A DNA stretch of 64,000 nucleotides from JBFAPK01 sp040676675 (GCF_040676675.1 NZ_JBFAPK010000035.1:29293-93292), one strand, 5' to 3'. Positions 8,620 through 17,685 are shown, counted from the first letter of the stretch. The notes: generated by a model from the sequence alone, not told the origin. Translations and numbers: made by a program.

Positions 8620-9599
8620 TGAACCCGACCGCCCCCACCGGCCTCGCGCTGCCCACCCCCGGCACGCAGCCCGTCGAGACCGCCCCCGCCCGTCGCGCCG
8701 GGGGCGTCGCCGGAGCCCTCGCCGTCGCCGCGGCCCTGGTACGACTCGCCCGCCCCGGGCAGTGGCCGAAGAACGTCCTGGTCGTCTCCGTACCGCTGCT
8801 CGACCCGCGGAGCTGGACCGTTCCGGCGCTGGGCCACCTGCTCGCCGCGATCGTCGCCTTCACCCTCGGCTCGGTCCTCGTCTACGTCGTCAACGACCTC
8901 GTCGACCGCCGCCGCGACGCGGCGAACCCGGCGCGGCGGCACCGTCCGATCGCCTCCGGCCGGCTCTCGCCCCGCGCGGCGGTGCTCTTCGCGGCGGTGG
9001 TGGCGGCGCTGCTCGGCGGCCTGCTCCCGTTCCTCCCGGCCGCAGGTGCCTGGCCGCTCGGCGCGTACCTACTGCTCAACCTCGGGTACTGCCTCGGCCT
9101 CAAGCACGTACCGCTGCTGGACGTCTTCCTCGTCGCCACCGGCTTCGCGCTGCGGCTGGTGCAGGGGTACCTCGCCACCGGCGTCGAGGTCTCCGGCTGG
9201 CTGCTCACCGCGGTCTTCACGGTCTGCCTGCTGCTCACCCTCGGCAAGCGCCGGCAGGAGCTGCGCAGTACCGGCGGCACGTACCGGCCGGCGCTGCGCG
9301 GCTACACGGTCGCGCTGACCGAGCAGCTCATGCAGCTCTCCGCCGCGCTGGCCGCCGGCAGCTACCTGCTCTACCTGCGGCACGAGGCGCCGCTGGCCGG
9401 GTACGCGCCGGTCGCGACGACCCTGCTCACCCCGCTGGCCATCTTCGGGCTGTTCCGCTACCTCCAGCTCGTCTTCGTGCACGACGCGGGCGGCAACCCG
9501 GTACGCACGCTGGTCCGCGACCCGGTGCTGGTCACCAACGCGACCCTCTGGGCCGCCGCGTCCGGGGCGCTGCTGCTGGCCGGGCGGGCCCAGTGGTGA
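8619..9599 (+). CDS. UbiA-family transferase, decaprenyl-phosphate phosphoribosyltransferase-like
   Basis: 326 aa, 8-9 membrane helices. The first Asp-rich motif NDLVDRRRDAANPARRHRPIASG-type segment (N92, D93, D96, D100) resembles the NDxxDxxxDxxHPxKRxRPIAxG motif of decaprenyl-phosphate 5-phosphoribosyltransferase (Rv3806c type) more than that of quinone prenyltransferases. The second motif region is TLGKRRQELRS. Likely reaction: attach a phospho-pentose to polyprenyl phosphate at the inner membrane face, giving a lipid-linked donor for the GT-C domain encoded upstream. ATG overlaps the previous TGA. Confidence 0.82.
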   Translation: MNPTAPTGLALPTPGTQPVETAPARRAGGVAGALAVAAALVRLARPGQWPKNVLVVSVPLLDPRSWTVPALGHLLAAIVAFTLGSVLVYVVNDLVDRRRDAANPARRHRPIASGRLSPRAAVLFAAVVAALLGGLLPFLPAAGAWPLGAYLLLNLGYCLGLKHVPLLDVFLVATGFALRLVQGYLATGVEVSGWLLTAVFTVCLLLTLGKRRQELRSTGGTYRPALRGYTVALTEQLMQLSAALAAGSYLLYLRHEAPLAGYAPVATTLLTPLAIFGLFRYLQLVFVHDAGGNPVRTLVRDPVLVTNATLWAAASGALLLAGRAQW

Positions 9600-10804
9600 C
9601 CGCCGTCGACCCGGCCGCGCCGGGCGAGGCCCCGACCCGGGCACGCCGCCGGCACCGCTGGCCCGCGATCCGCCGGCCCCGACGGCCCGCGTTCGGCGCG
9701 ACCGGGGGGCGACGCTGGCCCGGCCGGGTGCTGCTCGGCGCGGCCGGGGCGTGGCTGGCCTTCGTACTGGCCCACCTGTCGCTGTCCGGGCGGGCCTGGT
9801 GGTGGAACCTGCCGGACCTGCTGCCGCCGCCGCTCTTCCTCGCCGTGCCGCTGCTCCTGCTGCCGTTCGCGCCGGTGCCCCGGGCCCGGCCGGCGCGGGC
9901 CGGGTACGCGGCGCTGGTCGCGGCGGCGCTCGGGCTCGGCTGGCCCCTCGCCGGGGTCAACCCGGCCGCGCTGCGGCCCGCCCCGCCGCCGGCCCCGCCC
10001 GGTGCGGTCAGCGTCTTCTCCTGGAACACGTTCTACTGGGACCAGCTGCTGGCGGCCGGGCCGGCCGGCGAGCCGATCCGCGACCCGGACCGGCTCTACC
10101 GGCACCTGCACGCCCAGCGCGCGGACGTCTACCTGCTCCAGGAGTACCTCTACCTGGACCCGGAGTGGAACCCGCTGCCGGTGCACGCGCTGGAGCGGAT
10201 CCGCCGCGAGTTCCCCGGCTACCAGGTCGCCGTCGCCGGGGAGCTGCTGACCCTCTCCCGCTTCCCGATCACGCTGGAGCGGGCCGTGGACGTACGCCCC
10301 TGGCTGTCCCGGCCGTGGCCGGACCTGCCGCCGGCGGACTCGCGGCTGCCGGCGTACCACACGGTCAAGACGCTCCGTACCGACCTGCTGGTCGCCGGCC
10401 GGGTGCTGTCGGTCTACAACGCGCACTTCCAGGTGCCGGTCGTCGGGCTGCCGGCCCGCGACCCCGACACCGCCGAGGACGCGCTGGCCCGCACCGACCT
10501 GCGGCGGGCCAACTACCGCGCGGTCGCCGCCGACGTCGCCGGCAACCCGAACCCGGTCGTGCTGGCCGGTGACCTCAACACCTCGCCGGCCATGCGGCTG
10601 CTGCGTACCCTGCCGGACCGGCTGGTCGACGCCACCGCCGCGCAGCGGTCGCTCTACCCGACCTCCTGGACCCGGTACGGCCTGCCGCTCTGGCGGCTCG
10701 ACTGGGTCTTCACCAGCCGGGACGTCGGGGTGCACGAGTACCGGATGGTGCCGCCGGCCGGCCTGTCCGACCATGCCGGACAGTTCGTCGTCCTCTCCCT
10801 CTGA
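9596..10804 (+). CDS. Membrane-anchored endonuclease/exonuclease/phosphatase-family protein
   Basis: 402 aa. Two or three N-terminal membrane helices (about 45-125) followed by an EEP-fold hydrolase: SVFSWNTFYW, LLQEYL (metal Glu), LAGDLNTSP (D326, N328) and C-terminal LSDHAGQ (S391-D392-H393). These four motifs are the metal-dependent phosphoesterase core. The active domain probably faces outward. Within this operon it may dephosphorylate a lipid-linked phosphosugar (as needed after a phosphoribosyltransferase); a nuclease role is less likely given the setting. Confidence 0.82.
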   Translation: MTAVDPAAPGEAPTRARRRHRWPAIRRPRRPAFGATGGRRWPGRVLLGAAGAWLAFVLAHLSLSGRAWWWNLPDLLPPPLFLAVPLLLLPFAPVPRARPARAGYAALVAAALGLGWPLAGVNPAALRPAPPPAPPGAVSVFSWNTFYWDQLLAAGPAGEPIRDPDRLYRHLHAQRADVYLLQEYLYLDPEWNPLPVHALERIRREFPGYQVAVAGELLTLSRFPITLERAVDVRPWLSRPWPDLPPADSRLPAYHTVKTLRTDLLVAGRVLSVYNAHFQVPVVGLPARDPDTAEDALARTDLRRANYRAVAADVAGNPNPVVLAGDLNTSPAMRLLRTLPDRLVDATAAQRSLYPTSWTRYGLPLWRLDWVFTSRDVGVHEYRMVPPAGLSDHAGQFVVLSL

Positions 10805-10833
10805 CCCCGGAAGATCCGCGCGAAAGGAGACCC

Positions 10834-12045
10834 GTGCCGATGACCCACGCCCGGACGCGGTACGACCTGACCGTCGCCCTCACCTACTACCTGCCGTACA
10901 TGAGCGGGGTGACCCACACGGCGCGTACCGTCGCCGAGGGGATGGCGGCGCGGGGCTGGCGGGTCGCCGTGGTGACCAGCCAGCACGACCGTTCGACGCC
11001 GCGCCGGGAGACCATCGCCGGCGTGGACGTGTACCGCTCCCCGGTGCTCGGGCAGATCACCCGGGCGCAGATCAGCCCGGCGTACCCGGTCGAGGCGGCC
11101 CGGATCGCGCGCCGCTCCTCGCTGCTCTACCTGAACCTGCCGATGGCGGAGGCCGCGCTGCTCTCCCGGCTCGCCCACCCCACCCCGATCGTGAGCATGC
11201 TGCACATCGACCTGTACCTGCCGCCGGGGCTGCTCAACCGGGTCGCGGTCGCCGCCTCCGACGTGACCTCCCGGGCCGCGCTGCGCCGCTCCGCCGCCGT
11301 GATCACCAACAGCGAGGACCAGGCCCACGCGTCGAAGTTCTGGCCGCTGGTACGGCGCAAGCCGTTCCGCGCGATCCCCGCCCCCTGCCTCGACCGGCGC
11401 GGCGGCCGGCCACGGTACCGGCGCGGCGGGGGGCTGCACGTCGGCTTCCTGGGGCGCATCGTCGAGGACAAGGGCATCCCGTACCTGGTCCGGGCCTTCC
11501 GGCAGATCACCGACCCGGACGCCCGGCTGCTGATCGCCGGGAACCACCGGGATGTGATGGGCGGTGACAACCTCGCCGACATCCGCGCGGAGATCGGCGC
11601 CGACGACCGCATCCACGTCCTCGGTGAGCTGCGCGGCCAGGAGATCGACGACTTCTACGCCTCGATCGACGTCTTCGCGCTGCCGTCGCTGGCCGAGTCG
11701 TTCGGCATCGTGCAGGCCGAGGCGATGATGTGCGGCGTACCGTCGGTCACCTCCGACCTGCCCGGCGGGCGGTACCCGGTGCTGGCGACCCGGTTCGGCA
11801 CCCTCGTACCGCCGCGCGACCCGGACGCGCTGGCCGGGGCGATCCGGCGGCTCGCGGCCATCCCGCCCGACGTACGGGAGGCGAAGGCGCGCGAGGCGCG
11901 CGCGCTCTTCGCTGCCGAGCGCGGCCTGGACGCGCACGAGGAGCTGTTCCGGCTGGTACGCGACCGGGCGGGCGCGACCGGGGCCGTGGACCCGCCGCGG
12001 CCGCGACGGTCGGTGCTGGCCGAGGACGTCGAGCCACGGAGCTAG
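10834..12045 (+). CDS. Family 4 glycosyltransferase
   Basis: 403 aa; GTG start after AAAGGAGA, with an ATG two codons later as alternative. N-terminal acceptor domain with LTYYLPYMSGVTH glycine loop; C-terminal GT-B donor domain with VGFLGRIVEDKGI and SLAESFGIVQAEAMMCGVP, where the EX7E pair (E of LAESFG and E of QAEAM) and GDP/UDP-binding region are intact. Cytoplasmic retaining transferase, last gene of the operon; 29 bases separate it from the EEP gene. Confidence 0.9.
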   Translation: MPMTHARTRYDLTVALTYYLPYMSGVTHTARTVAEGMAARGWRVAVVTSQHDRSTPRRETIAGVDVYRSPVLGQITRAQISPAYPVEAARIARRSSLLYLNLPMAEAALLSRLAHPTPIVSMLHIDLYLPPGLLNRVAVAASDVTSRAALRRSAAVITNSEDQAHASKFWPLVRRKPFRAIPAPCLDRRGGRPRYRRGGGLHVGFLGRIVEDKGIPYLVRAFRQITDPDARLLIAGNHRDVMGGDNLADIRAEIGADDRIHVLGELRGQEIDDFYASIDVFALPSLAESFGIVQAEAMMCGVPSVTSDLPGGRYPVLATRFGTLVPPRDPDALAGAIRRLAAIPPDVREAKAREARALFAAERGLDAHEELFRLVRDRAGATGAVDPPRPRRSVLAEDVEPRS

Positions 12046-12124
12046 GCCGGCCGGGCCGCGATTCCGTGGTGGTGCGGATAGTTCCGTTCCGCCGGACCGA
12101 CGGCACGGGGCCGGGCCGGCTCGG

Positions 12125-12154
12125 TCCGGCTCCGGCTCCGGCTCCGGCTCCGGC
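12125..12154. repeat. Five tandem copies of TCCGGC
   Basis: Simple hexamer repeat in the short non-coding stretch between two converging genes; probably slippage-prone filler with no assigned role. Confidence 0.9.
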
Positions 12155-12196
12155 CTCGGGCCAACCGGGCGGCTCCGACCTGCTCTGCGCGGACGA

Positions 12197-12628
12197 TCAG
12201 GGCGAGAGCAGCGCCAGCCCGGTCTCCCGGTCGACGCGCTTGGCCAACTCCGGCCCGACCTCGGTGACGATCACCTCAAGGGTGGGCCAGACCTCCCCGC
12301 CGAGCAGGTGGCCGCCCACGGTCGAGCCGTCCCGCCTGCCGAGCACGGCGTGCAGGTGCAACTGCGTTTCGTCGCCGGCCTGTGCCACGTCGCCGAGCAG
12401 GGAGAGCACCTCCACCTGCTCGTCCACGGGTATGCGCAGGTAGTCGTGGCGCCCCCGGTCGAAGTAGCCGAGTTCGGCCCTACGCAGCCCGCCGACCGCG
12501 GTGACCTGCGCGGCCCGGATCCCGTGCTCCCGTACGGCGTCGAGCAGCACGTCCGGCACCCGGTCGCCCTTGTCGCAGGCGACCACCAGGGTCCGCCGGC
12601 GCTGGTCCTCGATCTCCCGCAGCCGCAT
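12197..12628 (-). CDS. PPC/DUF296 domain protein (PCC family)
   Basis: 143 aa from an ATG with GGGGAGG nine bases upstream. The protein keeps the full domain (LREIEDQRRRTLVVACDKGD at the start; AVGGLRRAELGYFD; LHLHAVLGRRDGSTVGGHLLGGEV near the end). The last block, with its HxH and GG-H pattern, is the signature of PPC/DUF296 proteins, known as plant AT-hook partners and as stand-alone bacterial trimers. No AT-hook is present here. Function in bacteria is poorly known; it stands alone, converging with the glycan operon. Confidence 0.8.
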   Translation of the reverse strand: MRLREIEDQRRRTLVVACDKGDRVPDVLLDAVREHGIRAAQVTAVGGLRRAELGYFDRGRHDYLRIPVDEQVEVLSLLGDVAQAGDETQLHLHAVLGRRDGSTVGGHLLGGEVWPTLEVIVTEVGPELAKRVDRETGLALLSP

Positions 12629-12788
12629 CGGCCGCACCTCCCCATGCTGGCGCTCTCCATGCTGGCGTCGCCGCCCGGCGCCGGGCGGTGTCCCCGGCAT
12701 ACCCGGTCGGGCCGGCGCCCAACCCTCTCCCGGACCCCGGCGGCCCGGACCCCGGCAGCCGGGCACCCCGGCGGCCCCGACGGCCGGC

Positions 12789-12818
12789 TTGACAGGTAGG
12801 AATTCTCCTACCTATGGT
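12789..12818 (+). promoter_or_regulatory. Sigma-70-type promoter, probably leaderless
   Basis: TTGACA (12789-12794), 18-base spacer, TATGGT (12813-12818). The expected transcription start, about 7-9 bases after the -10, falls on or next to the ATG at 12827, so the mRNA would have almost no leader; no ribosome site precedes that ATG. Confidence 0.7.
12794..12813. promoter_or_regulatory. Palindromic ArsR-type operator in the promoter spacer
   Basis: Perfect inverted repeat AGGTAGGA-ATTC-TCCTACCT sits between the -35 and -10 boxes. The operon encodes its own ArsR-family protein (13203-13529), so autorepression by occlusion of the promoter is the natural reading. Confidence 0.75.
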
Positions 12819-12826
12819 CTCTGACC

Positions 12827-13201
12827 ATGGCAATCTCACACATCAAGCTGCTCTCCGTGCCGGTCACCGACCCGGACCGGGCAAAGGAGTTCTACACCGG
12901 CGTGCTCGGCTTCGAGCTGCTCGCCGACAACCACATGGGGCCGGCCCAGCGGTGGGTGCAGGTCGCGCCGAAGGGGGCGGCCACCTCGATCACGCTGGTC
13001 ACCTGGTTCGACACCATGCCGCCCGGCTCGCTGCGCGGGCTGGTGCTGGAGACCGACGACCTCGAAGCCGACGTCGCCGCGCTGGCCGCGCGCGGGCTGG
13101 AGATCCCCGACGGCGTCCAGAACGCGCCGTGGGGGCGGTACGTGCGGTTCACCGACCCGGACGGCAACGGGCTCGTACTCCAGGCCACGGCGGGCCGCTG
13201 A
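12827..13201 (+). CDS. VOC (glyoxalase/bleomycin-resistance superfamily) protein
   Basis: 124 aa: one pair of beta-alpha-beta-beta-beta modules (ISHIKLLSVPVTDPDRAKEFY, LGFEL; then LRGLVLETDDL, FTDPDGNGLVL). The FTDPDGNG turn and VLE metal-ligand position are typical of VOC proteins that act as dioxygenases, isomerases or drug binders. First gene of a three-gene operon with an ArsR regulator and an SRPBCC protein, a common actinobacterial trio for handling small lipophilic or toxic compounds; the ligand is unknown. Confidence 0.88.
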   Translation: MAISHIKLLSVPVTDPDRAKEFYTGVLGFELLADNHMGPAQRWVQVAPKGAATSITLVTWFDTMPPGSLRGLVLETDDLEADVAALAARGLEIPDGVQNAPWGRYVRFTDPDGNGLVLQATAGR

Positions 13202-13202
13202 G

Positions 13203-13529
13203 GTGGACGTCTTCGCGGCGGTGGCCAACCCCACCCGCCGGCAACTGCTGCGGATGCTCCTGGACCAGGGACCGCAACCGGTGCAGGAGCTGGCGGAGCG
13301 CTTCGAGATGCGCCGGCCCAGCCTGTCGGAGCACCTGAAGGTACTCAAGGACGCCGGCCTGGTGGTCGAGCGACGGGCCGGACGCCAGCGGCTGTACTCG
13401 CTGCGGGCCGAGCCGCTGCGCGAGATGACGGAGTGGCTGGCGCCGTACGAGCGGTTCTGGCGGGACAAGTTGACCAACCTGGGCGAACTGCTGGACAGCG
13501 GCGCCGCGGACGGGGACGACGATGAGTGA
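13203..13529 (+). CDS. ArsR-family transcriptional regulator
   Basis: 108 aa, GTG start one base after the VOC stop. Winged helix: AVANPTRRQLLRML, VQELAERFEMRRPSLSEHLKVLKDAGLVVERRAGR recognition helix and wing. The cysteine or histidine metal sites of metal-sensing ArsR members are absent, placing it in the non-metal subgroup that is usually coupled to SRPBCC/AHSA1 proteins. Likely binds the palindrome at 12794-12813. Overlaps the next gene by 8 bases. Confidence 0.92.
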   Translation: MDVFAAVANPTRRQLLRMLLDQGPQPVQELAERFEMRRPSLSEHLKVLKDAGLVVERRAGRQRLYSLRAEPLREMTEWLAPYERFWRDKLTNLGELLDSGAADGDDDE

Positions 13530-13953
13530 GCGCGGGGTCGTCCGGGTCGACCAGTACCTCGCCCACGCACCGGCCAAGGTCTGGCGGGCGCTGACCGACC
13601 CCGAGCTGCTCGGCCGCTGGCTGATGCCGAACGACTTCAAGCCCGTGGTGGGGCACCGGTTCACGTTCCACACGACACCCCGCCCGCAGCAGGAGTTCGA
13701 CGGCGTCGTGCACTGCGAGGTGCTGGAGCTGGCGCCGCGGCGGCTGCTGCGGATCGCGTGGCGGGGCGGCCGGCTCGACACCACGCTGACCTGGACGCTG
13801 GTGCCCGAGGGGCGCGGCACCCGGCTCCTGCTGGAACACGCCGGCTTCGACCCGGACGACCCGGTACAGCTCGGGGCGTACACCCTCATGGGCGGCGGCT
13901 GGCGCGCGCGCGTGCTGCCCGCGCTGGAGCGGGTCCTGGCCGAGACCGGCTGA
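13522..13953 (+). CDS. SRPBCC/AHSA1-family protein
   Basis: 143 aa, helix-grip fold of the AHSA1 type: start VDQYLAHAPAKVWRALTDPELLGRWL, then alternating strands (FTFHTTPRPQQEFDGVVHCEVLEL) and a C-terminal helix (GGGWRARVLPALERVL). Proteins of this group bind hydrophobic ligands in a deep cavity and commonly sit next to an ArsR repressor, as here. Start ATG lies inside the ArsR gene, implying coupled translation. Confidence 0.88.
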   Translation: MSERGVVRVDQYLAHAPAKVWRALTDPELLGRWLMPNDFKPVVGHRFTFHTTPRPQQEFDGVVHCEVLELAPRRLLRIAWRGGRLDTTLTWTLVPEGRGTRLLLEHAGFDPDDPVQLGAYTLMGGGWRARVLPALERVLAETG

Positions 13954-14003
13954 CCCGCCGGCGGCCGACCGCGCCGCGCTCGACGAGCGCTCCGGCGCCG
14001 GTC

Positions 14004-14041
14004 GACCCGGACGCGGCGCCGGTCGGCGCCGCGTCCGGGTC
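14004..14041. terminator. Bidirectional hairpin terminator
   Basis: Perfect 17-bp stem (14004-14020 with 14025-14041) and 4-base loop GGTC between two convergent genes; no T-run, as is common in high-GC actinobacteria. Confidence 0.8.
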
Positions 14042-14046
14042 GCCGC

Positions 14047-17000
14047 TCAGTACCGGTAGGCGCGGACGACGGTCTGCCGGACGGTGTTGCCGCCGGTGTC
14101 CGTCGCGGCGGCCCGCAGCGAGACGAAGCCGGAGCCGGTCGGGTTCTGCACCCAGGCGACCGCCTTCTCGCCGGAGCGCCGCACGGTCAGCCGCCGCCAC
14201 GTCCTGCCGTCGTCGAAGGAAGCCTCGACGGTCAGGCTGCTGGTCCGGCTCGGCGCCGCACCGACCTGCCGGTCGATGGAGATCGGGATGGCGAAGCGCC
14301 GGCCGGCCGGCGCCCGGTTGTCGAGGTCCAGCTCCGGGGTGTACCGGATCGCCGTCATCGGCAGCTTCACCAGCTCACCGTCGGGCACGTGCCCGGATCT
14401 GAAGGTCCACTCGGCGTCGACCACGGTGGACAGGGTGAACGCCGGGTCGCTGCGGAAGGTCGCGGTCAGCCGGTAGTCGCCCTTCTCCGCCGGTACGTCC
14501 CAGGTCCAGGGGGCCTGGTCCGCGTCTCCGATCCTGACCCCGTTCCGGTACAGCTCCACCCGCACGCTGCCGCCGACGACGTGCCGGAAGCCCATGTGGC
14601 CGGCACCGTCACCGTGCAGCGGTCCCGGCCCGCCGATAGTGTCGCCCCAGTAGCGGGTGGCGTACTGCTGGCCGAAGTTCGGCTCCGGGAAGACCGGCCC
14701 GACCACCCCGTTGGCCCACGCCACCGTGTACGTGCGGCCGGGCTCGAAGCGGGTCCACGGCGACTGGTAGTACGTGTACCCCTGCTGGGCCGAGGTCGAC
14801 TGCCACACCGCCTGCTTGTCCTGGTTGTAGTACTCCGTGATGGTGCTCGGCACGTCGTAGCTGAAGCTCGGCGGGGTGACCCGCCCGTCGTTCGACCGGG
14901 AGATCGGCGAGTTGCCGGGGGCGTGCGCGAACGCCTGCCGCGACACCGGCACACCGGCCACGTCCGCGCCGATCCGGGAGCGGACCGTGGCGAAGTCGCC
15001 CGTACCCAGCCGGCGGGTCAGCCCGGTCATCATCCGCTCCGGCTCGTAGAGGTAGACCCGGTAGACGTACGGGCTGTTGTGCAGGCCGCCGTCGGAGTCG
15101 ACCCGGCCCCAGATCCCGTTGACGTAGGAGACGAAGCCGGGCGTCCTGCCGGTCCCGATCTGCGCGGTCCGCACGTGGTCGAAGGGGACGTTCATCAGCA
15201 CGCCGTACGGGTCGTTGCTGCCCCAGATCTGCGGGGCCTCGGTCCGGATCGTCCAGCCGGACTCCTGGAAGACCGCGGTCGCCTCCGGCCTCGGTACCGA
15301 CACCGCGACCGGCTTGGCCAGCCGGGCGTCCATGGTCAGCGCCTGGTCCCGGGTCAGGTCGAGACTCGGGCGCACCAGCGAGGTGATCCGGGGGAAGGAC
15401 GGGTCGCCGGTCTCCAAATAGGTCTGGACCAGGTAGCGGCCGGCGCGAACCCGGTACCGGGTGGTCGCGGGGTCGCCGAGCACCAGGAGGGTCTGCCGGT
15501 CCAGGTCGGTCAACACGGTCACCCAGCCCTGGTCGGCCGAGGGCCCCGCGCCGTCCGGGCCGACCAGCGTGAGGGCCAGTTCGTGGCGGGCGACGTCGAG
15601 CGCGACCGGGGTCTGCACCCGCACGTCGCCGCCGACGGCGGTCACCTCGCCGCCGAAGTAGCGGTCGGGCAGGTCGGCGCCGGCCCGCACGGTCACGGCG
15701 ACGGTGGCCGTGCCGCCGGCCGGGACCGTCACCGCGGCGGCGCTCAGGCCGAACAGGCCGGCCGGCGCCGCGGCGCCGTCGGCGTCCCTGGCGTCGAGGG
15801 AGACCGCCAGCGTCACGGCCGAGGAGCCGGAGTTCGCGTACGTGACCGTGCGCGTCTGCGCGGTGGCGGCCCGCTCGAAGGCGACGCTGACCGGGCTCGC
15901 GGTGACCGGCTGCCGGATCGCCCGGGCGACGTCGAGGAAGCCCGCGCCCTGCTCGTAGACGCCGATCGCGGCGTTCGGCCGGGCGGCGGCCATCAGCGTG
16001 GACTTGATCCGATCGGGGCCCCAGTCCGGGTGCTGCTGGGCCAGGATCGCCGCCGCGCCGGCCACGTGCGGGGTCGCCATGGAGGTGCCGTTGAGGCTGG
16101 CGTAGCGCGGGTTCTCGTCGTCGGGCCACAGGTCGGAGGTGGAGCTGCGGGCGGCGACGATGCCGACGCCGGGCGCGGTGAGGTCCGGCTTGATGCCGGC
16201 GTCGCCCGTACGCGGACCCCGGCTGGAGAACTCGGCCAGCTCGCCCGTCTTGGTCACGGCGCCCACGGTCAGCGCCTCGGCCACGCTGCCGGGCGAGTCC
16301 ACCGTGGACTCGCCGGCCGCGCCGCTGTTGCCGGCGGCGACGACGAAGAGCACGCCGTAACGGTGGCTGAGGTCGGCGACGGCCGCCTCGATCGGGTCGG
16401 TCTCCGGGCTGTCCGGACCGCCGAGGCTCATGTTGGCGACCTTGACGCCCTGCTGCGCCGCCCAGGTCATGCCGGCCAGGATCGCCGACTCCGGGCAGCC
16501 CTCCTCGGTGCAGACCTTGGCGCTGTAGAGGGTCGCGCCGGGCGCCATGCCCTTGTACCGGCCCTGCGACGCGGCGGCGGTGCCGGCGATGGTGGAGGCG
16601 ACGTGCGTACCGTGCCCGACCCGGTCGAGGACGTCCGGGTCGGCGGTGAAGTTCGCCGCGGCGGCGACCCGGTCGGCCAGGTCGGGGTGGGTCTGGTCGA
16701 CGCCGGTGTCGATGACGCCGACCTTCACCCCCGCCCCCGTCCAGCCGGCCTGCCAGGCCTCCGGCACGCCGGTCAGCGGGACGCTGACGTCGAGGGTGGG
16801 GTGGCGCAGCCCGTCGAGCCAGATCCGGTCGACGCCGGCCCGCAGCTTCCGCTCCCCGCCGCCCGTCGCGGAGGTGACGGCGTTCCAGAAGGAGACCGCC
16901 TCCGCGCGGCTCTCCGCGACCGCGCTCGCCCCGGAGAGCGCCCGGGTGGTCCGGGCACCGGCGAGGCCGGCCGGGGCGGCACCGCCGTGCTCCACGATGA

Positions 17001-17448
17001 GCGGCAGGCTGGTTCGGCTGTCGTCGTAGCCGAAGCCGACCAGCGTCGAGACGTCGAAGAGCCGCGCGTCGAGCCGGCCCCGGTTGAGCAGGCCGACCGC
17101 GTCGGCGGGGATGACCCGTACGTCGTCACCGGCGCTGTGGGTGATGAAGGGGATCCGCTCCCGTCCCCGCCCCGGCACCACGTCGACGGTGGTCCGGCCG
17201 TCGACGGCACCGACGTGGACGGTGTCGCCGGTGAGCAGCGTGACCGTCCGGGGCTTGGCCGCGACCGCGGGGGTGGTCGCGCGGCCCGCGGCCGGCGGCG
17301 TGCTCGGCCGGTCCGCGGCCGGGGGTGTGCTCGGCCGGCCCGCGGCCGGGGGCCGCGCCGAGGCCGGCGAACCGCCTCCGGCCAGCGCCGAGACGCCCGG
17401 CACCAGCAGCGCGAGCGCCAGTGCCGTTGTCGTGCGAACTGATCGCAT
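14047..17448 (-). CDS. Large secreted subtilisin-like (S8) serine protease
   Basis: 1133 aa. Start ATG chosen because GTAGGGAG precedes it and MRSVRTTTALALALLVPG is a Sec signal peptide (cleavage near ASA about residue 31). The catalytic triad is intact: D247 in GVIDTGVDQTHP, H282 in GHGTHVAST, S456 in NGTSMATPHVAGAA. Residues about 31-65 are an Ala/Pro/Thr spacer with PPAAGRPSTP-type repeats, about 65-215 a prodomain-like part, and 550-1133 beta-rich domains (Ig-like, then a lectin- or jellyroll-like end) that probably bind a substrate or wall. Stands alone, converging with the SRPBCC operon. Confidence 0.93.
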   Translation of the reverse strand: MRSVRTTTALALALLVPGVSALAGGGSPASARPPAAGRPSTPPAADRPSTPPAAGRATTPAVAAKPRTVTLLTGDTVHVGAVDGRTTVDVVPGRGRERIPFITHSAGDDVRVIPADAVGLLNRGRLDARLFDVSTLVGFGYDDSRTSLPLIVEHGGAAPAGLAGARTTRALSGASAVAESRAEAVSFWNAVTSATGGGERKLRAGVDRIWLDGLRHPTLDVSVPLTGVPEAWQAGWTGAGVKVGVIDTGVDQTHPDLADRVAAAANFTADPDVLDRVGHGTHVASTIAGTAAASQGRYKGMAPGATLYSAKVCTEEGCPESAILAGMTWAAQQGVKVANMSLGGPDSPETDPIEAAVADLSHRYGVLFVVAAGNSGAAGESTVDSPGSVAEALTVGAVTKTGELAEFSSRGPRTGDAGIKPDLTAPGVGIVAARSSTSDLWPDDENPRYASLNGTSMATPHVAGAAAILAQQHPDWGPDRIKSTLMAAARPNAAIGVYEQGAGFLDVARAIRQPVTASPVSVAFERAATAQTRTVTYANSGSSAVTLAVSLDARDADGAAAPAGLFGLSAAAVTVPAGGTATVAVTVRAGADLPDRYFGGEVTAVGGDVRVQTPVALDVARHELALTLVGPDGAGPSADQGWVTVLTDLDRQTLLVLGDPATTRYRVRAGRYLVQTYLETGDPSFPRITSLVRPSLDLTRDQALTMDARLAKPVAVSVPRPEATAVFQESGWTIRTEAPQIWGSNDPYGVLMNVPFDHVRTAQIGTGRTPGFVSYVNGIWGRVDSDGGLHNSPYVYRVYLYEPERMMTGLTRRLGTGDFATVRSRIGADVAGVPVSRQAFAHAPGNSPISRSNDGRVTPPSFSYDVPSTITEYYNQDKQAVWQSTSAQQGYTYYQSPWTRFEPGRTYTVAWANGVVGPVFPEPNFGQQYATRYWGDTIGGPGPLHGDGAGHMGFRHVVGGSVRVELYRNGVRIGDADQAPWTWDVPAEKGDYRLTATFRSDPAFTLSTVVDAEWTFRSGHVPDGELVKLPMTAIRYTPELDLDNRAPAGRRFAIPISIDRQVGAAPSRTSSLTVEASFDDGRTWRRLTVRRSGEKAVAWVQNPTGSGFVSLRAAATDTGGNTVRQTVVRAYRY

Positions 17449-17647
17449 CGTTCTCCCTACAGACATGCAAAAGGTGTCCGGTGTCCCGGACATGACCAGC
17501 GGGGGTACCAGGTCGTCCCGGGTCGCTCGGGTGAGCTCCCCAGGTGGTGGCGGCGGTGATGATCATGCGGGGGCTACCGTATCCGGCGCGCGCGGTCCTG
17601 GATAGAGCGTCGGCCGCCGCCCGGTGACCCGGACCGGTCGGAGGAGC

Positions 17648-17685
17648 GGTCCGAGGCGCGGTCAGCGGTCCGAGGCGCGGTCAGC
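17648..17685. repeat. Two tandem 19-bp repeats
   Basis: GGTCCGAGGCGCGGTCAGC twice in a row, followed by a degenerate third copy, in the gap between the protease start and the FBP-type gene's 3' end. Confidence 0.9.

Noticed and set aside
12125..12154. TCCGGC hexamer array as a regulatory element
   Set aside because: Simple repeat in a convergent gap, with no link to any promoter.
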